Assembly (NCBI GenBank): GCA_963776935.1
Contig: CAVZOP010000009.1
Location: 124,001 to 188,000, forward strand
Direction: 5' to 3'
DNA from: JALOLG01 sp963776935
GTDB lineage: Bacteria; Actinomycetota; Acidimicrobiia; Acidimicrobiales; Ilumatobacteraceae
Length of the DNA stretch: 64,000 nucleotides
Position 1 is the first letter of the stretch. Each line of letters begins with the position of its first letter. The translations under genes were made by a program, and so were the position numbers. Below are positions 25,842 through 33,131 of this stretch, piece after piece. Below the pieces are notes generated by a model. It worked only from the letters and a program-made list of their open reading frames with translations, had not been told where the DNA came from and ran no database searches.

Positions 25842-26603
25842 ATGGCGATCCCGATGAAGCTCGAGAAGGCCAAGCTGGTCAAGGTCGAAGGCGGCGGCGG
25901 CGGGCTGCTCGGTGACGTGATGTCGATGGGCGCATCGCTCGGCGCGTCGGTCGCCGGGATCGGCGGGATGCTACCGGTGGTGTGGACCGAGTCGGAGATG
26001 AACTTCCGCTTCAACCCGACCCAGCTCACGCTCAACAAGGAGGCCAACTACCAGGGTACGAACACCCGCAGCAGCGAGGAGGGTGGGCAGGAGCAGTACT
26101 CGAACACGGGGACCCGCACCCTGGCGTTCTCGGTGTTGCTCGACGAGTGGGAGGCGCCGGCCGGATCGGACGTCGGCAGCATGGTCGACACGCTGCAGAA
26201 GTGGTGCAACCCCGAGGCCGACTCCGACCCGCCGTCACCGCCGACGGCGATGTTCGTGTGGGGCAAGTTCCGGTTCACCGGGCAGCTCAAGTCGGTGAAC
26301 GCGACGTTCAACCTGTTCCGCCGCGACGGCTCGCCGGCGCGCGCCGAGGTGCAGGTGTCGATGCGCGAGCGACCCGAGCAGGTCCGCGGCCAGAACCCGA
26401 CCTCGGGTGGCCCGCCGGGTCGGCGCTCGCGTCGGGTCGTCGAGGGGGACACGCTGCCGTCGATCGCCTACCGCGAGCTCGGCGACCCCAACCTGTGGCG
26501 GGTGATCGCCGACATGAACGGCATCGACGACCCGACCGCGGTCGGGCCTGGTACGCATCTGCTGATCCCCTCGCGCGGTGACGCCAAGGCGGCGCGCGGG
26601 TGA
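25842..26603 (+). CDS. eCIS LysM-domain hub/baseplate protein (Pvc7-like)
   Basis: 253 residues. The N-terminal two thirds resemble the tail-hub adaptor of contractile tails (FRFNPTQLTLNKEANY, a Thr-rich strand, AMFVWGKFRFTGQLKSVN). The C-terminal LysM module is complete: RRVVEGDTLPSIAYRELGDP then LWRVIADMNGIDDPTAVGPG and LLIPS. LysM here probably binds neighbouring baseplate parts or peptidoglycan. A Gly-rich stretch lies at residues 15-30. AGGAGGCGCTG precedes the ATG, and the stop overlaps the VgrG start (GTGA). Confidence 0.9.
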   Translation: MAIPMKLEKAKLVKVEGGGGGLLGDVMSMGASLGASVAGIGGMLPVVWTESEMNFRFNPTQLTLNKEANYQGTNTRSSEEGGQEQYSNTGTRTLAFSVLLDEWEAPAGSDVGSMVDTLQKWCNPEADSDPPSPPTAMFVWGKFRFTGQLKSVNATFNLFRRDGSPARAEVQVSMRERPEQVRGQNPTSGGPPGRRSRRVVEGDTLPSIAYRELGDPNLWRVIADMNGIDDPTAVGPGTHLLIPSRGDAKAARG

Positions 26604-28306
26604 CCCGCTCCCAACTCCCGTTCGTCGCCTTCGACGGCAGCCCGCTCACGGGTCGCGAGCTGTCGATGCTGATCGAAGCGGTCGTCGACGATCATCTGGT
26701 GCTCGCCGACACGTTCATGCTGCGATTCATCCTCGACGTCGACGAGACGTTCGAGCGGCTCCGGGCCAAGATCGGCTCGACGGTCGAGATCAAGGCCGGC
26801 CAGCTCGGCGAGTCGCCCGACTCGAAGCTGATCGAGGGTGAGATCACGTCGATCGAGGCGGTGTTCGACGAGGGCGCCCAGTACGTGATCGTGCGTGGCT
26901 ACGACAAGTCACACCGCCTCCACGCCGGCCGCAAGACACGGTCGTTCAACAAGCAGACCGACTCCGACATCGTCAAGAAGATCGCCGGCGAGGCGGGGAT
27001 CGCGATCGGGACGGTCGACGCGTCGGGCACCGTGCACGAGCACGTCAGCCAGATCAACATGACCGACTGGGAGTTCATCCGGGCGCGGGGGCGCGAGATC
27101 GGCTTCAGCGTGGCCGTTCGCGACGGCAAGCTCTCGTTCCGCCAAGGCGGCGGCACACCCGCGGGCGCTCCGCAGGAGCTCGGCATCGGCCGCGAGCTGA
27201 TCTCGTTCCGGCCACGTGTGAGCGGCGCCCAGCAGGTCAAGGAAGTCGAAGCGCGGGGCTGGGACTACAAGACGAAGGACAAGGTGACCCACACCGCGCC
27301 GGCCGGCACGACGAGCGTCACACTCGACACGAGCGAGTGGGAGCCGAAGGCACTGGCGCGCAAGTTCGGCTCGCCGACCTACCTCACGTGTGACCGGCCG
27401 ATCGGCACGGCAGCCGAGGCGCGGGTGATCGCGGCCGCCACGGCGGAGGAGATCTCGTCGGCGTACGCCGAGGCCGAGGGCACCGCGATCGGCGATCCCC
27501 GGCTGGCGACCGGGAAGCTGGTGACGATCGTCGGCGCCGCGCCGTTCGACGGCGACTGGACGGTGTCGCACACGCGCCACCGCTTCGACGAGGACGGCTA
27601 CCACACCGATTTCGAGGTTGCCGGGCGCCAGGAACGCTCGATGCTCGGTCTGTCGTCGCTCGGCGCCACCGCCGCCGGCGCCACACCGGTCTACGGCGTG
27701 GTCGTCGGGATCGTGACGAACTCCAAGGATCCCGACAAGCTGGGCCGGGTCAAGGTCAAGTTCCCGTGGCTGTCCGACACGTTCGAGAGCAACTGGGCGC
27801 GGGTGTGCTATCCGGGCGCCGGCCCCGAGCGCGGGTTCTTCGTCGTCCCGGAAGTCGACGACGAGGTGCTCGTCGTGTTCGAGCACGGCGACGTTCGCAT
27901 GCCGTACGTGCTCGGTGGGCTCTACAACGGCGTCGACAAGCCGCCGGCGGTCGACTACGTCGACGCCAGCGACGGCAAGGTCAAGCTCCGGCGCTGGACG
28001 TCGGCGAAGGGTCACGAGATCACGATCAGCGACTACGACGACGAGGACCACATCGTCATCAAGACCAAGGACAACGAGTACGGCATCGCGATCTCGAAGG
28101 CCGACGATCAGATCTACGTGAAGAGCAAGGGCAAGATCGTGCTCGACGGGCCGGGCGGGATCGAGATCAAGGGCGGCGACGTCACGGTGACCGGCGGCAA
28201 GATCAAGCTCGACGCGACCGGCGCGCTCGAGATGAAGGGCGCCACCGCCAAGCTCGAGGGCACCGGCCAGACCGAGATCAAGGGCTCGGTCGTGAAGCTC
28301 AACTGA
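26600..28306 (+). CDS. eCIS spike/hub protein (VgrG-like, Pvc8-like)
   Basis: 568 residues. The N-terminal gp27-like hub (phage late control D) contains FILDVDETFERLRAKIGSTV, GYDKSHRLHAGRKTRSF and the NMTDWEFIRARGREIGFSV block. The gp5-type OB fold follows (VYGVVVGIVTNSKDPDKLGR, VKVKFPWLSD, PGAGPERGFFVVPEVDDEVL). The last 80 residues form a repetitive beta-helix needle (GGIEIKGGDVTVTGGKIKLD and similar). It would form the trimeric spike under the tube. GTG 26600 overlaps the LysM stop. No effector domain is appended. Confidence 0.95.
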   Translation: MTRSQLPFVAFDGSPLTGRELSMLIEAVVDDHLVLADTFMLRFILDVDETFERLRAKIGSTVEIKAGQLGESPDSKLIEGEITSIEAVFDEGAQYVIVRGYDKSHRLHAGRKTRSFNKQTDSDIVKKIAGEAGIAIGTVDASGTVHEHVSQINMTDWEFIRARGREIGFSVAVRDGKLSFRQGGGTPAGAPQELGIGRELISFRPRVSGAQQVKEVEARGWDYKTKDKVTHTAPAGTTSVTLDTSEWEPKALARKFGSPTYLTCDRPIGTAAEARVIAAATAEEISSAYAEAEGTAIGDPRLATGKLVTIVGAAPFDGDWTVSHTRHRFDEDGYHTDFEVAGRQERSMLGLSSLGATAAGATPVYGVVVGIVTNSKDPDKLGRVKVKFPWLSDTFESNWARVCYPGAGPERGFFVVPEVDDEVLVVFEHGDVRMPYVLGGLYNGVDKPPAVDYVDASDGKVKLRRWTSAKGHEITISDYDDEDHIVIKTKDNEYGIAISKADDQIYVKSKGKIVLDGPGGIEIKGGDVTVTGGKIKLDATGALEMKGATAKLEGTGQTEIKGSVVKLN

Positions 28307-28353
28307 GCACGACACGAACCCCCACGACACGACGAGCAGAGAGAGGATCGACG

Positions 28354-28743
28354 ATGGGAACTCCCGCAGCGGTGTTGGGCGACAAGATCACGGCGTCGTG
28401 CGCGGCGCACCAGATCCCCAACCCGGCGTCGGGCGCGCCGCAGCCGGGGCCGCCGTTCCCGTTCAGCGCGGCGATCACGACGCAGTGCGAGCCGACGGTG
28501 CTCATCGGGGGCAAGGCGGCCGCCGTCCAGGGCTCGTGGGGGCTGAACGTCCCACCCCACGTCGGGCTCCATCCCAGCGACCCGTTCATGGCACCACCAC
28601 AGCAGAAGGGCACCGTGATGCAGGGGAGCCCGACGGTGATGTTCGGCGGCAAGCCGGCGGCGCGGACCGGCTCCGCGTGCATCGTGTGCTTCGGCGCCCC
28701 CGGGCAGCTGGCCGGCACCGCCTCGACGGTGATGATCGCGTGA
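28354..28743 (+). CDS. PAAR-domain spike tip protein (Pvc10-like)
   Basis: 129 residues. It starts MGTPAAVLGDKITASCAAH and carries PAAR-type motifs: VLIGGKAAAVQGSW, GTVMQGSPTVMFGGKPAART and a Cys/His-containing end (SACIVCFGAP) suited to a metal site at the cone tip. It sharpens the VgrG needle. GAGAGGATCGACG precedes the ATG. The 47-base gap after the VgrG gene shows no hairpin. No effector fusion is present. Confidence 0.92.
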   Translation: MGTPAAVLGDKITASCAAHQIPNPASGAPQPGPPFPFSAAITTQCEPTVLIGGKAAAVQGSWGLNVPPHVGLHPSDPFMAPPQQKGTVMQGSPTVMFGGKPAARTGSACIVCFGAPGQLAGTASTVMIA

Positions 28744-28753
28744 GGGGGTCACG

Positions 28754-29152
28754 ATGACGGATCTGTTCATCGGACGCGGGTGGGCGTTTCCACTGCGCAC
28801 CGACGCCGCGGGCGGCATCGCGATGGTCGCCGACGAGCAGGAGATCGAGGAGTCGATCCGCCTGGTCCTCGGCACTGCGCCAGGTGAGCGCCCGATGCGG
28901 CCCGAGTTCGGGTGTCGCATCCACCACCACGTGTTCGGATCGTCCGACGCGACGACGGCGGGGATGATCGCCTACGACGTCCGCTCGGCGTTGCGCCGGT
29001 GGGAACCGCGCGTCGACGTCATCGACGTCGACGTCGGCTTCGACGAGGACCGTCCGAGCCTGGTGTACATCGACATCAGCTACCGCATCCGCTCGACGAA
29101 CGACCCCCGCAACCTCGTGTTCCCGTTCTACTCGATCCCCGGAGAGGAATGA
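28754..29152 (+). CDS. gp25-like baseplate wedge protein (Pvc9-like)
   Basis: 132 residues with the GPW/gp25 fold: GRGWAFPLRTDAAGGIAMVAD, EEIEESIRLVLGTAPGERPM-type helix and RPEFGCRIHHHVF, then SALRRWEPRVDVIDVDV. gp25 is the conserved wedge that nucleates sheath polymerisation on the baseplate. GAGGGGGTCACG precedes the ATG, a good ribosome site. The stop overlaps the start of baseplate J (ATGA). Confidence 0.94.
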   Translation: MTDLFIGRGWAFPLRTDAAGGIAMVADEQEIEESIRLVLGTAPGERPMRPEFGCRIHHHVFGSSDATTAGMIAYDVRSALRRWEPRVDVIDVDVGFDEDRPSLVYIDISYRIRSTNDPRNLVFPFYSIPGEE

Positions 29153-31104
29153 CCGTGGCCCTTCCCGCGCCGCACCTCGACGACCGCACGTTCCAGGACC
29201 TGGTCGACGACGCCAAGCGTCTCGTCCAGCAACGCTGCCCCGAATGGACCGACCACAACGTGTCCGACCCCGGGGTGACGCTGATCGAAACGTTCGCGTG
29301 GATGACCGATCTGCTCCTGTACCGGTTGAACCGCGTCCCCGACCGGCATTTCGTGAAGTTCCTCGAGCTCATCGGCGTGCAGTTGTTCCCACCGACGGCG
29401 GCCAACGTCGAAGTGACGTTCTGGCTGTCGGCGGCCGCGACTGACCGGTTCACGATCCCGAGCGGCACCGAGATCTCGACGCTGCGGACGGCGGCCGAGG
29501 AGGCGATCGACTTCACGACGACGCACGACCTGGCGATCGTCCCCTGCGACGTCGACCACGTCGCCAGTGCACTGTCCGCCGACGGTGTCGTGCGCGACCA
29601 CGACGCGGCACGGGCGGGCGGGCAACCGTTCTTCTGCTTCGCCGACGTGCCTCAACCCGACGATGTGCTGTTCGTGGGCCTGTCGGAGGCGGTGCCGCGC
29701 TGCGTGGTGACGTTGCGGTTCGACTGCCAGATCGAAGGGATCGGCGTCGACCCGACCGACCCGCCGCTGGTGTGGGAGGCGTGGACCGGCAACGAGTGGC
29801 GGCGGTGCGACGTCGAGCGCGACACGACGGGCGGGCTCAACCGGGCCGGCGACGTCGTGATCCACATCCCGAGCACCCACGAGGTCTCGGTCATCGACTC
29901 GATCCGCGCCGGATGGGTGCGGGCCCGGGTGCTCGCCGCCCGCGATGGCCAGCCGGGGTACTCGGCGTCGCCGCGGATCGCGGCGCTGTCGGGTTTCACG
30001 TCGGGCGGCACGGCCGAAGCCGTGAACGCCGAGACCGTGACCGACGAGGTCATCGGCGTGTCCGATGGGGTGCCGGGGCAGCGCTTCCAGCTCCAGCAGG
30101 CACCGGTCGTGCCCGGTCAGGAGGTCGTCGTCGACGTCGCGTCCGGCGATGGGTGGCAGGAGTGGCGGGCGGTGACGACGTTCGCCGAATCAGATGCCGA
30201 CGACCACCACTTCCAGCTCGACGCCACGGCGGGCGAGATCATCTTCGGACCAGCCGTCCGCCTGGCCGACGGCTCGTTGCGTTCGTACGGCGGGGTGCCC
30301 CCGAAGGGTGCCACGATGCGGATCCGTGAGTACCGCACGGGTGGCGGGCGGCGGGCGAACGTCGCGCCCGGCGCGATCACGGTGCTGCGCTCGTCGATCC
30401 CGACCGTCGACCGCGTCATCAACCGGTTCGCGGCGGTCGGTGGGATCGACGGTGAGGATCTCGAGAACGCCAAGGTGCGCGGCCCGATCGTGTTGCGCAC
30501 GCGCAACCGGGCCGTCACCGCCGAGGACTACGAGCAGCTCGCTCGCGAGGCAGCGCCCGAGATCGCACGGGTGCGGGCGCTGGCGGTCGACGACGATGAC
30601 GACGGCACCGGCGGCGTGCGGGTGCTCGTGGTCCCGGCCGTGGCCGATCGCGGCGACGGACGCCTGCGGTTCGAGCAGCTGGTGCCCGACGACCATTCCC
30701 TCACGCGCATCGCGGCGGAGCTCGATCAGCGCCGCACGATCGGGGCCCGGGTCGTCGTCGAGCCGCCGCGTTACCAGGGCGTCACCGTCGTCGCTCGAGT
30801 CCGAGCCCGCCGGCGCTTCGCGCCGGACGTGCTCCGCGACGAGTGCCTCGACGCGCTGTACGGCTACTTCCATCCGACGCGTGGTGGCCCGGACGGCGAG
30901 GGCTGGCCGTTCGGACGGCCGATCCACGTCGGCGAGGTCTATTCGGTGTTGCAGCGGTTGCCGGGTGTCGAGATCATCGAGGACGCGCGGTTGTTCGCCG
31001 CCGACCCGGTCACCGGTGAGCGCGGCGAGCACGTGCAGCGTCTCGCCATCGACCGCAACTCGCTCGTGTTCAGCTACGAACATCAGGTCCTGGTCGAGTC
31101 GTGA
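29149..31104 (+). CDS. Baseplate J-like wedge protein (Pvc11-like)
   Basis: 651 residues. It starts with DDRTFQDLVDDAKRLVQQRC then HNVSDPGVTLIETFAWMTDL, the usual start of actinobacterial baseplate J proteins. Further signs are FKFLELIGVQLFPPTAA-like text, IPSGTEIST, and a C-terminal half with VRGPIVLRTRNRAVTAEDYE and EIARVRALAVDDDDDG. It forms the iris-like wedge ring with gp25 and the tail protein I. ATG 29149 overlaps the gp25 stop, with GGAGAGG just before. Its stop overlaps the next GTG. Confidence 0.93.
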   Translation: MTVALPAPHLDDRTFQDLVDDAKRLVQQRCPEWTDHNVSDPGVTLIETFAWMTDLLLYRLNRVPDRHFVKFLELIGVQLFPPTAANVEVTFWLSAAATDRFTIPSGTEISTLRTAAEEAIDFTTTHDLAIVPCDVDHVASALSADGVVRDHDAARAGGQPFFCFADVPQPDDVLFVGLSEAVPRCVVTLRFDCQIEGIGVDPTDPPLVWEAWTGNEWRRCDVERDTTGGLNRAGDVVIHIPSTHEVSVIDSIRAGWVRARVLAARDGQPGYSASPRIAALSGFTSGGTAEAVNAETVTDEVIGVSDGVPGQRFQLQQAPVVPGQEVVVDVASGDGWQEWRAVTTFAESDADDHHFQLDATAGEIIFGPAVRLADGSLRSYGGVPPKGATMRIREYRTGGGRRANVAPGAITVLRSSIPTVDRVINRFAAVGGIDGEDLENAKVRGPIVLRTRNRAVTAEDYEQLAREAAPEIARVRALAVDDDDDGTGGVRVLVVPAVADRGDGRLRFEQLVPDDHSLTRIAAELDQRRTIGARVVVEPPRYQGVTVVARVRARRRFAPDVLRDECLDALYGYFHPTRGGPDGEGWPFGRPIHVGEVYSVLQRLPGVEIIEDARLFAADPVTGERGEHVQRLAIDRNSLVFSYEHQVLVES

Positions 31105-31751
31105 CCAGTGCCAGGGGGCAGCTCGACGGTCTGGCCGTGCGGACGCCGATCGGACAGGCGCTGCCGACGATGTTCCATGACGACGCGTTCGCGCAACGTC
31201 TCTGCGACGGTCTCGACTCCGTGCTGGCACCGGTTCCGTCGACGATCGACAACTTCTGGGCCTACCTCGACCCGGCGCTCGCCCCGATCGACTTCGTCGA
31301 GTGGTTGGCCGGCTGGGTCGGGCTCGAGCTCGACCAGACGTGGCCGGAGGAGCGCCGGCGTGAGCTCGTGGCGCAGGCGATCAAGCTCTACGAGCGGCGC
31401 GGGACGGCCGAGGGGCTCGCCGATCTGATCGAGCTCTACGTCGGCGTGCGCCCGACCGTCGAGGACAGCGGGGGAGTGGCGTGGTCGGCCGCGCCGGGCG
31501 CCGGCCTGCCGGGCGCCGGGCGGCCCATCGTGACCGTTCGGCTCGAGGCCGAGGAGGGCTCCGTCGACGCCCGCCGGCTGGAGAATATGGTGGTGACGAA
31601 CAAGCCGGCACACGTCGCCCACCGGATCGAGATCGGTCCTCCCCGGCGGCGGCGCGCGGCCAATCTGCCGCCGCCACCACCGACGGCCGATCCGGGGCCG
31701 CCGAGCGAGAGTGAGAACGAGAGCGATGGGTCGTCGGAGAACGAACAGTGA
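31101..31751 (+). CDS. Phage tail protein I-like baseplate protein (Pvc12-like)
   Basis: 216 residues. The core resembles tail protein I: IGQALPTMFHDDAFAQRLCD, NFWAYLDPALAPIDFVEWLA, GWVGLELDQTWPEERRRELV and LYERRGTAEGLADLIELYVG. The C-terminal 45 residues are Pro-rich then acidic (SESENESDGSSENEQ) and probably flexible. The GTG start overlaps the baseplate J stop. Its stop TGA (31749-31751) overlaps a GTG that begins a run of 25-base repeats leading to the zinc-ribbon gene. In PVC the equivalent protein links baseplate and tail fibre; no fibre gene follows here. Confidence 0.9.
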   Translation: MTSARGQLDGLAVRTPIGQALPTMFHDDAFAQRLCDGLDSVLAPVPSTIDNFWAYLDPALAPIDFVEWLAGWVGLELDQTWPEERRRELVAQAIKLYERRGTAEGLADLIELYVGVRPTVEDSGGVAWSAAPGAGLPGAGRPIVTVRLEAEEGSVDARRLENMVVTNKPAHVAHRIEIGPPRRRRAANLPPPPPTADPGPPSESENESDGSSENEQ

Positions 31752-31825
31752 TCGTCTGTCGGAGAACGAGCAGTGATCGTCTGTCGGAGAACGAGCAGTG
31801 ATCGTCTGTCGGAGAACGAGCAGTG
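31748..31825 (+). repeat. 25-base tandem repeats re-creating a stop/start junction
   Basis: A 25-base unit runs three times identically from 31752 to 31826, with a degenerate copy before it. Each unit ends in CAGTGATC, so GTG codons fall at 31748, 31773, 31798 and 31823, each followed by ATCGTYTGT as in the real gene start. The array looks like amplification of the tail-I stop/zinc-ribbon start overlap. Confidence 0.85.
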
Positions 31826-33131
31826 ATCGTTTGTAAGGAGTGCGGGCACCAGAACGAGGACGACGATCTGTTCTGTGGGAACTGCCCGGCGTTCCTCGAG
31901 TACTCGGGCGAGCGGATCGGTGGTCCCGAACCGGAGCCCGAGGAGGACTCCGCCCCCGCCGCCCAACCGGGTCTGGTCGACGCGGATCCGGCACGCGATC
32001 AGCGGCACCGACCTTCCGCCCCCGACGGGTGCCGGCGGAGCGCCGGCCGTCGGGTTACGTCCCCCCGGCGCTGGCGCGCCGTCGGTCTCGACGCCGACCG
32101 GCGCACCGAGCGGCCCACCGGTCGGCGCGACACCGGCGCCGCCGCGAACCGGCGACGAACGAGCGGCGGCGCTCGTCGCCAAGCCCGATGCGCTGCAACC
32201 ACCGGACGCCGGAAAGTCGGTCACGGCCCGCGCTCCCGAAGCGCAGCGGCCGCAGGCCGCGCCACCGCGACCGAAGGTCACCAAGCAGGCGCCGAGTCGC
32301 AAGATCAACCCGGGCGATCTCGTCTGCGGCGTGTGCGGCGAGGGCAACGATCCCCAACGCAACTACTGCCGCCGGTGTGGATCGACGCTCGCCGAGGCGA
32401 CCGTCGCCAAGACACGCTGGTACCAACGTCGCTCGAAGAAGAAGGTCGTCGCCGCCGGTGAGCGTCCGGGGCGGCCCGGACGCAGCACGTCCGGGGGCGG
32501 CGCCGGCCGCAGCGCGCGAGTCGCACGCGGCAAGGTGCTCGGGCGGTTCGCCGACTTCAAGCGGATCCTGGCCATCCTGGCGATCGTCGGGATCGGGGTG
32601 GGGTTCGTGGTGCCGAGCATCCGCACGTGGGTCACCGACACCGCGGTCGACGGATTCGACAAGGTCAAGGGAACGGTGAGCCCGGAGTACACCAACGTCC
32701 CGGTCGACCCGGCGCGCGTGACCTCGGCATCGGGCGAGACGCCGGGCGGTGAGGCCGCCAACGTCGCCGACGGCAACACGCTCACGTACTGGTTGGCCCC
32801 ACCGGAGGCCACCACCCCGTCGGTGTCGGTCGGCTTCGTCGAACCCACCGATGTCGAGCACGTCCTCGTGCACCCCGGTCAGCAAGAAGACGGTGGGAAG
32901 GTCGTCCGTCCCGATCCGCGACCGCGCTCGCTGCTGTTCCGCCTCACCGCCTCCGACGGCACGATCACGGAAGTCACCGCCACGCTCGAGGACACCGACG
33001 GGTTTCAGAAGGTCGAGCTCGGAACCGACGACGTCGCAAGCGTCGAGACCGAGGTCGTCGACTGCTTCCCCGATCCGTCGACGATGACCGTGTGCCCGAT
33101 CACCGAGCTGGAGTTCCAGCGGGAGAAGTGA
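31823..33131 (+). CDS. Double zinc-ribbon, transmembrane, discoidin-like eCIS protein, frame broken once
   Basis: Read through one break (about 31950-32010, +1) it is about 435 residues. It begins MIVCKECGHQNEDDDLFCGN (first zinc ribbon, CxxC...CxxC). Next come a Pro-rich linker, a second ribbon (CGVCGEGNDPQRNYCRRCGS), a basic stretch, one membrane helix (ILAILAIVGIGVGFVVPSI), and a C-terminal discoidin-like beta domain (EAANVADGNTLTYWLAP ... SVSVGFVEP) closed by CFPDPSTMTVC. The layout suits a cytoplasmic sensor/anchor with an outward-facing glycan-binding domain. As I recall, Streptomyces clusters encode a comparable membrane protein that tethers particles. It overlaps the convergent regulator gene by 32 bases. 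Confidence 0.75.

Noticed and set aside
26909..28330. A 473-codon minus-strand frame antisense to the spike gene
   Set aside because: Composition is that of a high-GC shadow (Asp/Arg/Val-rich, no domain), while the plus strand encodes a complete VgrG-like protein.
31748..31825. Short direct repeats considered as a CRISPR array
   Set aside because: The 25-base units are contiguous with no spacers, and no cas genes are present.
16744..33131. Interpretation as a prophage tail remnant
   Set aside because: No capsid, portal, terminase, lysis or integrase genes; presence of the AAA+ ATPase, DUF4255 cap, DUF4157 protein and SARP/LuxR regulators is specific to eCIS.
16744..33131. Interpretation as a type VI secretion system because of VgrG, PAAR and tube proteins
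   Set aside because: No TssJLM membrane complex, TssB/C pair or ClpV; a single fused sheath and gp19-type tubes fit eCIS.
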